DNA of 64,000 nt from Fuerstiella sp. GTDB taxonomy: Bacteria; Planctomycetota; Planctomycetia; Planctomycetales; Planctomycetaceae. The stretch is taken from contig JALHMY010000006.1 in assembly GCA_022843805.1 (NCBI GenBank), forward strand, positions 62,001 through 126,000, given 5' to 3'. Shown in pieces: positions 18,253 to 26,797 of the stretch. The notes below the pieces were generated by a model. The model did not search any database. It was not told the DNA's origin and saw nothing but the letters and a program-made list of their open reading frames with translations. The translations under genes and the position numbers were made by a program. Position 1 is the stretch's first letter; every line of letters begins with the position of its first letter.

Positions 18253-19266
18253 ATGTCAAAACGCGCGTTCATTACAGGGATTACCGGTCAGGATGGTTCA
18301 TACCTTGCGGAACTGCTGCTGGAGAAGGGATATGAAGTACATGGCCTCGTGAGACGCGCCAGCACCTTTACAACCGGTCGTATCAATCATCTGTACCGCG
18401 ATCCTCACAGTGCCGGGACTCGCCTGTTTTTGCATTATGGTGATCTGACCGATGGGCAGAGCCTCACAAATCTCATTCTGGACCTTGAACCGGATGAAAT
18501 TTATAACCTGGGTGCTCAAAGCCATGTTCGAGTTTCATTTGATCAGCCGGTCTATACGTTTCATGCCACTGGGGGCGGGGCATTGAATGTACTTGAGGCG
18601 GCTCGCCAGCTGAATAAACGGCGTACAACAAAAGTCTATCAGGCGTCATCCAGCGAAATGTACGGGGACGTGATTGAAACACCGCAGACAGAGAAAACTC
18701 CTTTTCGCCCTCAGAGTCCCTATGCCTGTGCAAAGGTGTTCGCATTTCATCAGACAGTGAATTATCGCGAATCATATGATTTGTTTGCTGTCAACGGGAT
18801 TCTGTTTAACCATGAAAGTCCGCGCCGGGGAGAGACTTTTGTCACTCGAAAAATTACCCGTGGTGCGACTCGCATTAAACTGGGATTGCAGGACAAATTG
18901 TATATGGGGAATATGGAGGCGAAACGGGACTGGGGATACGCAAAAGACTATGTCGATGCGATGTGGAGAATGCTTCAGCATCATGAGCCGGATGATTTCG
19001 TGATCGCCACCGGAGAAACTCACACGGTACAGAGCTTTTTGGATATGGTGTTCAGGCAGCTGGAGCTGGATCCGGCAGAACATGTCGCGATCGACAAGCG
19101 ATACTTTCGTCCGGCTGAGGTAAATTTACTGCTTGGCGATGCAGGCAAAGCCAGAGATCTTCTGGGGTGGGTACCGTCAACATCACTGACGGAACTGGCT
19201 CGGCTGATGGTAGATCATGACCTTGAACTGGCTCAACAGGAAGCGGTTGTCGCTGGCAATCGTTGA
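18253..19266 (+). CDS. gmd: GDP-mannose 4,6-dehydratase
   Basis: Makes GDP-4-keto-6-deoxy-D-mannose from GDP-mannose. N-terminal [15 protein letters not shown] is the family NADP-binding motif. The active site ASSSEMYG provides Ser/Glu, and SPYACAK provides the Tyr/Lys pair. [15 protein letters not shown] and [10 protein letters not shown] are strongly conserved Gmd blocks. 337 residues, normal length. It lies between fcl and a second Gmd-like gene, whose longest frame overlaps its end, though the likely start of that gene is ~95 bases downstream. Confidence 0.95.
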   Translation: MSKRAFITGITGQDGSYLAELLLEKGYEVHGLVRRASTFTTGRINHLYRDPHSAGTRLFLHYGDLTDGQSLTNLILDLEPDEIYNLGAQSHVRVSFDQPVYTFHATGGGALNVLEAARQLNKRRTTKVYQASSSEMYGDVIETPQTEKTPFRPQSPYACAKVFAFHQTVNYRESYDLFAVNGILFNHESPRRGETFVTRKITRGATRIKLGLQDKLYMGNMEAKRDWGYAKDYVDAMWRMLQHHEPDDFVIATGETHTVQSFLDMVFRQLELDPAEHVAIDKRYFRPAEVNLLLGDAGKARDLLGWVPSTSLTELARLMVDHDLELAQQEAVVAGNR

Positions 19267-19361
19267 TTCGGACGAGAGTACACAGGACGCAAGCAGACAA
19301 CGACACGGCCCGGATCGTCCGTGAAATTCGCAACGGGCTTTTCCTGGAAATGGAGTATTCC

Positions 19362-20348
19362 ATGGTTTCTCCCGTCGCAATCATTACCGGTATCACCGGA
19401 CAGGACGGATCCTATCTGACTGAACTGCTGCTCTCGAAAGGCTACGAAGTTCATGGGATTGTTCGTCGCAGCAGTACGCTGGAACGGTCTCGGCTGAAAA
19501 GTTTGTATCTTGATCCTTCGATCTACGATCACCGCCTGTTTTTGCATTATGCGGATCTGTCGGATACCACCACGATTCGGCGTATCGTGCATCGGGTTCA
19601 GCCGACCGAGTTTTATCATCTTGCGGGGCAGTCGCATGTGGGACTGAGTTTTGAGATTCCTGAGAGCACATGTGAGCTGACAGCTCTTGGAACGTTGCGC
19701 ATTCTGGAAATTCTGAGAGATCAGCCGAATCCTCCGAGATTTCTTTACCCGAGCAGTCGCGAGATTTTTGGTACGCCAGCCGTTCTTCCTCAGGACGAGA
19801 ACACGCCTGTGAATCCAAATTCGCCTTACGGCTGTGCCAAGGCGTTTGCGACGCAGATGACAAGAATCTACCGCGAGGCCCATGGTCTCTTTTTTTGTAA
19901 CGCGATTTGTTACAACCACGAAAGTCCTCGCCGTGGAGAGAACTTCGTGACGCGTAAAGTGTCGCTGGCTGCAGCAAGGATTAGCCTGGGCCAGATGAAG
20001 TCCGTAAAGCTTGGGGATCTGGGTGCTTCTCGTGACTGGGGGTACGCAGGAGATTTTGTGATGGGTATGTGGCAAATGTTGCAGCATGAGCGCGCGGACG
20101 ATTATGTGCTGGCAACGGGAGAGGCTCATACGATCGGCGAACTGCTTGAGATTGCATTTGCCCGGGTGGGGCTTCGCTGGCAGGAGCATGTCATCATTGA
20201 CGATCGTTTTAAGCGACCATCCGATGCGTGTATGTTACTTGGGAATGCCGGGAAAGCTCGAACAAATCTGGGCTGGAGAACAAGCCTGACGTTTGAGCAG
20301 CTGGTGGTCCTGATGGTCGACTCTGACCTTGCGGCTTGTCGGCAGTAG
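19362..20348 (+). CDS. Second GDP-mannose 4,6-dehydratase-like enzyme
   Basis: A paralogue of the preceding gmd. It shares [30 protein letters not shown] and RDWGYAGDFVMG. The active-site strand reads PSSREIFG rather than ASSSEMYG, so the residue between the catalytic Ser and Glu is Arg; the Tyr/Lys pair is intact (SPYGCAK). It is therefore probably active as a GDP-sugar 4,6-dehydratase or close variant, perhaps with a different substrate or product partner. Start ATG 19362 has GGAG six bases upstream; ATG 19350 in the same frame is the alternative. The closest context is fcl-gmd, so involvement in GDP-deoxyhexose supply is inferred. Confidence 0.85.
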   Translation: MVSPVAIITGITGQDGSYLTELLLSKGYEVHGIVRRSSTLERSRLKSLYLDPSIYDHRLFLHYADLSDTTTIRRIVHRVQPTEFYHLAGQSHVGLSFEIPESTCELTALGTLRILEILRDQPNPPRFLYPSSREIFGTPAVLPQDENTPVNPNSPYGCAKAFATQMTRIYREAHGLFFCNAICYNHESPRRGENFVTRKVSLAAARISLGQMKSVKLGDLGASRDWGYAGDFVMGMWQMLQHERADDYVLATGEAHTIGELLEIAFARVGLRWQEHVIIDDRFKRPSDACMLLGNAGKARTNLGWRTSLTFEQLVVLMVDSDLAACRQ

Positions 20349-20769
20349 TGAGTTGTGGGTATCTGTGCACTCAGTTGATAGAATCGATTGTATCGGTTGA
20401 TGAAAATTTTAAACGCGGCGGTGGATTTTTCAGACAAAGATTTTCCTGGGCGTCAATTTGTCTGTACCCCAATGTTGCAACTACTGCAGACGAAAAACCC
20501 GGGCTGTGACGATTAAGTTTCTGTTGATCGTTCACAGGCATCTTTGCTTTTGCCATCGCTATCGCTTAATGTTGCGCGGCTGAACGTGGGAAGTCCGAAC
20601 TAACGGTCTTCGGGATGTCACCCGCGGGAACGGAGTTCGCGATGGTGGTTCCGATTATAGCGAACGTCCGGATATTGAGCGTGAAGCAGAGGCATTTCAT
20701 GGTGTGGGCTGGACCGGTGGCTCCGACTGCGCGTTCGGAGAAATCCCTGGTGATGCGGGTTCGGAACCA
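20349..20769. other. Intergenic region before the ABC exporter genes
   Basis: These 421 bases contain no ORF I can support; the plus frame from 20704 is the upstream extension of the ABC ATPase frame. A short inverted repeat GTTCGC (20635-20640)/GCGAAC (20660-20665) is visible. A promoter for the exporter genes is likely here because of the length, but none is identified. Confidence 0.4.
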
Positions 20770-22065
20770 ATGTTAAGTCCAATAATCTCCGTCGAGAATC
20801 TGTCAAAGCGATACCTGCTGGGGCATAAGACGGAATCGAGAGAACGCTATACCGCGCTGCGCGACGTTGTTGTTCGCCGGACGAAATCCCTGATTCGTCT
20901 GGCGGCCGACACGGTTCGCGGGCAGCAGGTGCTGTTTGGTGATGAAGTAGAGGAGTTCTGGGCGCTCCGGGATGTTTCATTCGAAGTGCAGAGCGGGGAG
21001 GTTGTTGGCGTAATTGGGCGAAACGGTGCCGGGAAGAGTACGCTGCTGAAGGTTCTGAGCCGAATTACGGATCCGACGGAAGGGAGAATCACACTTCGCG
21101 GACGCATCGCCAGTTTGCTGGAAGTGGGGACTGGGTTTCACCCTGAGCTGACGGGGAGGGAGAACATTTTCCTGAACGGTGCGATTCTGGGAATGACTCG
21201 TCAGGAGATCCGCCAGAAATTTGATGAGATTGTTGCCTTTGCTGAGGTGGAAAAGTTTCTCGATACGCCAGTGAAACGCTACAGCAGTGGCATGTACGTG
21301 CGGCTTGCGTTCGCAGTGGCCGCCCACCTCGAGCCTGAGATTCTTGTTGTGGATGAGGTTCTGGCGGTTGGCGATGCGGAATTTCAGAAGAAGTGCCTTG
21401 GAAAGATGCAGGAGGTTTCGCGAGGGGGCAGGACTGTTCTGTTTGTGAGTCATCAGATGGCTGCAGTTCAGGCGCTGTGTGACAGGGGGATTTTTCTTTC
21501 AGGCGGTCGGATTGTTAAGCAGGGTTTGGTTGGCGAGGTGATTCGGCATTATCTGTCGGAAAGTGATCAGCGGTCACAATTGTGCCTTGTTGATCGGCAT
21601 GATCGTCAGGGCAGTGGCGTCCTCCGGTTTACCGATGTGTCGTTTTACAATGAGGCGAAGGAGAATGTTGGCAGTCTGACCAGTGGTGCGGCTGCGAGTA
21701 TAGAGTTTCGCATCAGTAATTCGAGTGGGAAAACCGTTCGAAATGTTCGCGTTTGCCTCGCGGTTGATACCGTATTCGGGCAGCGACTGATGGTATTCTC
21801 AACTCATTTGGCAGACCAGGACTTTGCTGAATTGCCTGCCGGCGCATTTCGTATCACGCTTGATATTGAATGTCTGGCGCTTATACCAGGGCGTTATAGC
21901 TTTAATCTCTACTCCACTGTGAATAACGATGTGGCTGATTGGATTCGGAATGCCGGATATATCGACGTTGAAGGCGGCAACTATTACGGAAATGGTCAGT
22001 TGCCCACCCAGGACCAGGGTTGCGTTATGATGCGTCATGAGTTCAAATTGAGGCAAGGTGATTAG
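20770..22065 (+). CDS. Polysaccharide ABC exporter, ATP-binding protein (Wzt-like), copy 1
   Basis: Energises export of lipid-linked polysaccharide with an ABC-2 permease. Walker A is GRNGAGKST, the signature region is KRYSSGMYVRLAFAVAAHLEP, Walker B ends ILVVDEVLAVGD, and the switch His is in VSHQM. The linker EEFWALRDVSFEV and GRENIFLNGAILGM are typical of the O-antigen/teichoic acid subfamily. Residues ~275-432 form a beta-rich C-terminal domain like the Wzt carbohydrate-binding domain. Start ATG 20770 matches the family start. The matching permease is at 23155; a broken FkbM gene lies between them. Confidence 0.93.
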   Translation: MLSPIISVENLSKRYLLGHKTESRERYTALRDVVVRRTKSLIRLAADTVRGQQVLFGDEVEEFWALRDVSFEVQSGEVVGVIGRNGAGKSTLLKVLSRITDPTEGRITLRGRIASLLEVGTGFHPELTGRENIFLNGAILGMTRQEIRQKFDEIVAFAEVEKFLDTPVKRYSSGMYVRLAFAVAAHLEPEILVVDEVLAVGDAEFQKKCLGKMQEVSRGGRTVLFVSHQMAAVQALCDRGIFLSGGRIVKQGLVGEVIRHYLSESDQRSQLCLVDRHDRQGSGVLRFTDVSFYNEAKENVGSLTSGAAASIEFRISNSSGKTVRNVRVCLAVDTVFGQRLMVFSTHLADQDFAELPAGAFRITLDIECLALIPGRYSFNLYSTVNNDVADWIRNAGYIDVEGGNYYGNGQLPTQDQGCVMMRHEFKLRQGD

Positions 22066-22394
22066 TTTTTCTTCTTAGTTAGTTGAGTTGACGAAAGAAG
22101 TGGTAATTCCGCGGCGCATTGGGTCAGTGATTCGTGGGGCAGTTCGTCGCATGGCCGCTTTACCCTTGCGTCTTGCTGGCTCATGGCTTCGTGCCGAAGT
22201 GCTGCAGGAACTTTCACAGAAGACGCTTTCGGTCTGTTCTGTTGGGCGTGGCGCCATCACATTTTATGCGCCTAAACCTCTGGCTTCAGGACCGTGCGGC
22301 TTCGCTCTTTACAAAAGAGCCGGAAATGATTCGCTGGTTTGACTCCGTTGGGAAAGATGCCGTTTTATGGGGTATTGGTGCAAATGTTGGCTTA

Positions 22395-22568
22395 GAACCC
22401 CTAACAAAACCTGCGTGAGCCGCAACCACAGACGTCCCGGAGGGTTGTGTCGAGAGCGGTCGATCTGCGGCGTCATCACTCCTCGACGACATTTGTCGCC
22501 TCGTCGCTCTTCCTTGCAGCTCAACCACTCTCGACACAACGCGGCCACGGAGGTTTTGTTAGGGGTTC
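22395..22568. mobile_element. MITE-like element, 174 bp, inserted in the FkbM gene
   Basis: Terminal inverted repeats: AGAACCCCTAACAAAACCT (22394-22412) is exactly complementary to 22551-22569, and pairing continues imperfectly inward (CGTGAGCCGC against CGTGGCCGC). TTA flanks both ends (22392-22394 and 22569-22571). A second, internal inverted repeat pairs GTTGTGTCGAGAGCGG (22444-22459) with 22525-22540, one mismatch. No transposase frame fits inside, so it is non-autonomous. The three-base TTA duplication is supported because removing the element restores the FkbM reading frame. TNA-type targets are known for some IS5-group elements; any link to that group is inference. Confidence 0.85.
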
Positions 22569-22742
22569 TTATTCAGTCTCTACTCGGTCGTGTAGAATAA
22601 CTGTCGAGTCCTCGCGTTTGAGCCCCCTGCCGCGAACGTCCATGTATTGTGCAGAAATATCCAGCTCAATAGTCTTAGTGATCGGGTGACTGCCTATTGT
22701 CTTGCGATGTCAGTAGCCACTGAGAGAGGACATCTGAATCTG

Positions 22743-22781
22743 GGTTCGGCGGACATAGGTTCGGCGGACATAGGTTCGGCG
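22743..22781 (+). repeat. 15-bp tandem repeat in the FkbM pseudogene
   Basis: GGTTCGGCGGACATA is present twice in full (22743-22757, 22758-22772) and then as a 9-base partial copy. It is in frame and gives a repeated Ser-Ala-Asp-Ile-Gly, where related proteins are expected to have only one such segment. It fits decay by slippage after loss of selection. Confidence 0.8.
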
Positions 22782-23154
22782 ATGAGCCAGTTTGAGCGAG
22801 GCAGAGAAGCCTCTCGATACTGGAATGGGACTCAGTTTCTCATTCAGGGAATGGTGGGAATGACGATTGATGAATTCATCGCGCGGTTTAATCCACCATT
22901 TCCCACGCATATCAAGATGGATGTTGACGGACTTGAAGCTGCGATTTTGAATGGCGCATTGGGGACACTTGCGGATGGCCGTTTGAGAGCGGTCATGATC
23001 GAGTTGAGTGTTACTGACCTGGTTGAGAAAACAGTATCCGTTAAACTGTTGAATAGTTTTGGGTTTCGGTTGTCAGGTACGGGTGAGTGGCAGGGCACTA
23101 AATAACAGAGTGCCGCCAATCATCTGTTTGAACGCAGCTGACGCAGTGGAGATC

Positions 23155-23991
23155 ATGGCAGGTATGTCCGAATACGAACTGATACTGGCAGCCGGGCGCA
23201 CTGAGAAGAACTACTGGAGAGATCTCTGGAGGTACCGTGAGCTTTTTCAGGTACTGGCCTGGCGTGATATTTCAGTAAGATATAAGCAGACGGTGATCGG
23301 GGCTGCCTGGGCTCTGATTCGTCCTTTTCTTACAATGCTGGTATTTACCGTCATTTTCGGCAAGGTTGCAAAACTGCCCAGTGACGGGAACACTCCGTAC
23401 GCCTTGCTCGTACTTGCCGGTATGCTTCCCTGGCAGTTCTTTTCCACTGCGTTATCCGACGCATCCAACAGCCTGGTGGCAAATTCGAATCTGATCAGTA
23501 AAGTCTATTTCCCCAGACTAATTGTGCCCATTGCAACCGTAGTTGTCGCGTTTGTGGACTTTGTGATCAGCTTTGTTATCCTGCTGGGATTAATGGTCTG
23601 GTACAGGTTTGTTCCTGACTGGCATATCTTGTTCCTGCCGCTTTTTGTTGGTCTCGCATTTCTTTCGAGCGTAGGGCCTGGGCTGTGGATAACCACACTC
23701 AACGTCAGGTATCGCGACTTTCGGTACATCATCCCGTTCATCGTACAGTTTGGGTTGTACGTTTCTCCGGTGGGATTCAGTTCGCAGATGATTCCCGACA
23801 AGTATCGGCTGCTCTATGGGCTCAATCCCATGGTTGGAGTGATCGATGGATTTCGATGGTGTATTCTGAGGGGTGAAAGCCCGCTGCATCCCGGCAGTTT
23901 TATTGCGAGTGTCGTAGTAACAGCTGCTTTTCTCTGGCTCGGAATACACCAGTTTCGAAAAATGGAAAAGTCCTTCGCCGATCTCTTGTAG
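23155..23991 (+). CDS. Polysaccharide ABC exporter, permease (Wzm-like)
   Basis: Membrane half of the ABC-2 exporter that moves lipid-linked glycan across the inner membrane. The cytosolic N-terminus carries YRELFQVLAWRDISVRYKQT and then IGAAWALIRP, typical of the family, followed by six hydrophobic segments across ~278 residues. The loop NVRYRDFRYIIPF and the segment QFGLYVSPVGF are also conserved. Start ATG 23155 is preferred; ATG 23164 is possible, and the frame continues upstream to 23059 into the FkbM remnant. It is the only permease for the two Wzt-like ATPases at 20770 and 24105. Confidence 0.92.
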   Translation: MAGMSEYELILAAGRTEKNYWRDLWRYRELFQVLAWRDISVRYKQTVIGAAWALIRPFLTMLVFTVIFGKVAKLPSDGNTPYALLVLAGMLPWQFFSTALSDASNSLVANSNLISKVYFPRLIVPIATVVVAFVDFVISFVILLGLMVWYRFVPDWHILFLPLFVGLAFLSSVGPGLWITTLNVRYRDFRYIIPFIVQFGLYVSPVGFSSQMIPDKYRLLYGLNPMVGVIDGFRWCILRGESPLHPGSFIASVVVTAAFLWLGIHQFRKMEKSFADLL

Positions 23992-24104
23992 ATGAGTGTG
24001 ATGAGCTTATTGCTGATCGGATTCAGCACCGCATCGCAGCTGATTTGATGTTTAGCCCGTTGATTTGCTGCATCTTCAATCGGCAGGAATTCCTTTAGGA
24101 CCAG

Positions 24105-25415
24105 ATGGTTCCGGAGCTGATGACGCGATCCCCTGTGATTTCGATAGAGAACGTTGGCAAGCGTTATCTGGTGGGGCATAAAACCGGTTCTGTTCGACGC
24201 TACACGGCGCTTCGCGATACAATCGCATTAAAAGCGCGACAGCTGCTTAGAAACTCCGTTGACATTCTGAGTGGGCGTGCGCTTCAGTCAGGTGATCAGG
24301 TGGAGGAATTCTGGGCTCTTCGTGATGTATCGTTCACCGTGAATGAAGGTGAAGTTGTCGGGATCATCGGTCGAAATGGAGCAGGCAAGAGTACACTTCT
24401 GAAGATCCTGAGTCGGATTACGGAGCCTACATGTGGTCAGGTGTATCTGCGTGGGCGAATTGCCAGTCTTCTGGAGGTTGGTACCGGATTTCATCCTGAA
24501 CTGACCGGGCGCGAAAACATTTTTCTGAACGGCGCGATTCTCGGCATGAAACGCGTTGAGATTCGTCAGCGATTTGATGAAATCGTTGAGTTTGCGGGAG
24601 TCGAGAAATTCCTTGATACGCCAGTTAAGCGTTATTCGTCCGGAATGTATGTGCGTCTGGCGTTTTCCGTGGCAGCTCATTTGCAGTCAGAGATACTGAT
24701 TGTGGATGAAGTACTGGCGGTAGGTGACTTTCAGTTTCAGGAGAAATGTCTGGGGGCAATGAAGGGAGTCGCTCAAAGCGGTCGAACGGTTCTGTTTGTC
24801 AGCCATAACATGAATGCCGTTTCACAGTTGTGCACTCGCTGTGAAGTCCTTTCGGAAGGTCGAGTGGAGTACAGCGGTGATCCGGGCTCTGCCATTGCCC
24901 GATTTCTTAATTCGCGCAGTACGAATTCTTTAATCCAGATCAGTGAGAAGCAAAACGAGAACGCGAAGGAGAGGTTTTTGATCAGGGAACTGGAATTGCT
25001 TGATGGCGACAATGTGCCAGCGAGCACTTTCATAATGGGGCAGCCTCTGAAAGCCCGAATTAGAATCCAGTGTCTGAAGTGGACAGCCAGAACGGAAGTC
25101 GGAGTCAAAGTGTCAAGCTTCACGGGAGTTTCGCTTCACTATCTGGCCTCCAGCTGGGAAGGGATGTCGTTTGATCTTGAGCCGGGTGAGCATGTCTTCG
25201 AAGTAACGATGCCCAGAGTGTGTCTGTTTCCCGGAAAGTATGAAATCGGTGTTTGGGTGGGGATTTCCGGGCAGACTTCGGATGCAAAGGCTATGGAGCT
25301 GACTCGCATTAACGTCCTGCTTGGAAACATCACAGGATTCCCGACTGCGATTGATCAGTATGCCACAAGCGGTTGCGAAGTATACATGCCGAGCATCTGG
25401 AAACGAGTGCATTGA
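24105..25415 (+). CDS. Polysaccharide ABC exporter, ATP-binding protein (Wzt-like), copy 2
   Basis: A close paralogue of the ATPase at 20770: Walker A GRNGAGKST, GRENIFLNGAILGM, KRYSSGMYVRLAFSVAAHL, Walker B ending LIVDEVLAVGD, and a VSHNM switch His. The nucleotide-binding domains are nearly alike, whereas the C-terminal domain (residues ~285-436) differs clearly from copy 1. Since this domain in Wzt proteins reads the glycan's terminal modification, the two ATPases may serve two glycans or two caps. It lies 113 bases after the permease and overlaps the next start by one base. Start ATG 24105 (ATG 24120 possible). Confidence 0.92.
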   Translation: MVPELMTRSPVISIENVGKRYLVGHKTGSVRRYTALRDTIALKARQLLRNSVDILSGRALQSGDQVEEFWALRDVSFTVNEGEVVGIIGRNGAGKSTLLKILSRITEPTCGQVYLRGRIASLLEVGTGFHPELTGRENIFLNGAILGMKRVEIRQRFDEIVEFAGVEKFLDTPVKRYSSGMYVRLAFSVAAHLQSEILIVDEVLAVGDFQFQEKCLGAMKGVAQSGRTVLFVSHNMNAVSQLCTRCEVLSEGRVEYSGDPGSAIARFLNSRSTNSLIQISEKQNENAKERFLIRELELLDGDNVPASTFIMGQPLKARIRIQCLKWTARTEVGVKVSSFTGVSLHYLASSWEGMSFDLEPGEHVFEVTMPRVCLFPGKYEIGVWVGISGQTSDAKAMELTRINVLLGNITGFPTAIDQYATSGCEVYMPSIWKRVH

Positions 25416-26794
25416 TGCAGTGCGGACCTCCTCAGATTCTGCAGGTCGTGGAAGACGATCTGTGTATTGCCTGCGGGGCCTGTATTCCTGCGTGTCCGGC
25501 GAAGGTCGTGCTTCCCGTATACAATCTGATGCGAGGTGCGTATGAGGTGGAGATTCGTGACGGAGGCCCGTGTCTGACCTGTGAGGACAAGCCGTGTGAT
25601 GCGGTCTGTCCAGGAATTCACACAGATTTTCCGAAACTGCTGCGACTGAACGATCGTATTCCTCCTGATCAGTCGAGCGATGTTTCCCGGTTTGGGCCCG
25701 TTCGAAGTGTGTATTTGGGTTATGCGCCAGATCACCGTGATAACGGTATATCGAGCTCTGGGGGCATTGTTCGCCGGCTGATTGAATCGGCTTTAGAACA
25801 GGGCATTCCGGTCATTTGCCTCACAAAGGGTGAATTCCGATATGAACCAGCAGTGCTGAACAGTCCGACTGACCTGGGCAGAGTAACCGGTTCGATTTAC
25901 CACGGAGTCGGTTTTTTTGAAGCGATCGAACTGATTCGTTCGCTGGATCGTCCCTGCTATCTGGTTTCAACTCCCTGTCAGCTGGCTGGAATTCTGAAGT
26001 ATGCAGACATCTGCGAACCGGGCATTGCTGGAAAAATCGCATTACGCATTGGTCTGATCTGTGGATGGATGTATTCAGATCATGCGTTAAAGGCGTTTTT
26101 ATCATTTAAGGGAGTTCCGGAACCTGTGCTGGACGCCCAGTATCGTGGCGAGGACAAGGTTGGGCGACTGAAAATCACAACCAAAAACCATCGGATCAAC
26201 TCTGACCGCAGGAAATTCCCCGACACTTCCGCAGCCCTCGATTACGGTTCGTCATTTTCTTCGGCGGCGAATCGACTTCGGTGCCGACTTTGTCAGGATC
26301 ACCTGAACGTTCTTTGTGATATTGCGGTTGGAGATGCGTGGCTGAAACGAAAGAGTCAGGACAAGCTGAGTATTATTGTGGCCCGCACAGAAGCTGGTGA
26401 TCAGATACTGAAGACTCTGCAGCAGGAAGGCAGCATGATCCTCGAGCAGAGTTCTGAAGCGGACATACTGGAAAGCCAGTCAGAAGATCTGGTACATGGA
26501 ATTACCGCAGGAAAGCTGGCAGCGTTACAGCGTCCGCGCGGAACGCTGATTCCACGGTTCCAATACGGAACGAAAGACAGGAACGAGGAGATTTTCCCAA
26601 CAGCAGCGGAAAGCCGCGAACTTAACAGGGAGATGTGGCTGCGTAGTCTGTTGCGATCCGGGAAATACCGTCGCTTTCGCCTGCTGTATCTGTGGCACCG
26701 ACTGGATCGATATCATCCGTGGCTTGCTAAGGCTTTAAGAAGCCCGCGAAAGTTCATGTCCATCGTCTCAGGACGGCTAAGGATTGACAGGTAA
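25415..26794 (+). CDS. F420-hydrogenase/dehydrogenase beta-subunit-like iron-sulfur flavoprotein
   Basis: Redox protein of the FrhB/FdhB family. The N-terminal ferredoxin part has two [4Fe-4S] motifs, CIACGACIPACP and CLTCEDKPCDAVCP. The central and C-terminal parts resemble the FrhB domains (for example YLVSTPCQLAGI and further Cys in RCRLCQDHL). Starts at ATG 25415, overlapping the preceding stop as TGATG; the upstream extension to 25373 lies inside the previous gene. It is followed after 3 bases by a pyruvyl transferase, a pairing seen in many polysaccharide loci. Bacterial members need not use F420. The exact reaction is unknown; a role in modifying a sugar or its acyl group is inferred. 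Confidence 0.85.
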   Translation: MQCGPPQILQVVEDDLCIACGACIPACPAKVVLPVYNLMRGAYEVEIRDGGPCLTCEDKPCDAVCPGIHTDFPKLLRLNDRIPPDQSSDVSRFGPVRSVYLGYAPDHRDNGISSSGGIVRRLIESALEQGIPVICLTKGEFRYEPAVLNSPTDLGRVTGSIYHGVGFFEAIELIRSLDRPCYLVSTPCQLAGILKYADICEPGIAGKIALRIGLICGWMYSDHALKAFLSFKGVPEPVLDAQYRGEDKVGRLKITTKNHRINSDRRKFPDTSAALDYGSSFSSAANRLRCRLCQDHLNVLCDIAVGDAWLKRKSQDKLSIIVARTEAGDQILKTLQQEGSMILEQSSEADILESQSEDLVHGITAGKLAALQRPRGTLIPRFQYGTKDRNEEIFPTAAESRELNREMWLRSLLRSGKYRRFRLLYLWHRLDRYHPWLAKALRSPRKFMSIVSGRLRIDR

Positions 26795-26797
26795 AGA

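Larger units (their letters stand above)
22088..23141 (+). pseudogene. FkbM-family methyltransferase pseudogene, interrupted by a small mobile element
   Basis: Fragments in two frames match one FkbM methyltransferase. The N-terminal part (from TTG 22088) reads to FYAPKPL, where one extra G in the GG at 22282-22283 shifts the frame. The second part reads RAASLFTKEPEMIRW and WGIGANVG, where the usual DIGANVG Asp is Gly. A 174-bp element (22395-22568) then interrupts. Removing it and one TTA joins GANVG-L-FSLY directly to RVLAFEP and CRNIQLN, apart from an in-frame TAG at 22593. The C-terminal part runs to TAA 23103; in-frame codons continue to TGA 23139. At least four lesions, so the product is surely non-functional. 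Its original role was probably O-methylation of sugar in this locus. Confidence 0.85.

Noticed and set aside
19233-20189. 318-residue open frame on the minus strand
   Set aside because: It is antisense to the second gmd-like gene, which has strong family motifs; the minus product has no recognisable motif and a composition typical of a shadow frame.
22447-22689. 80-residue frame across the mobile element and FkbM remnant
   Set aside because: Arises from element sequence joined to the broken gene in a wrong frame; no start context or motif.
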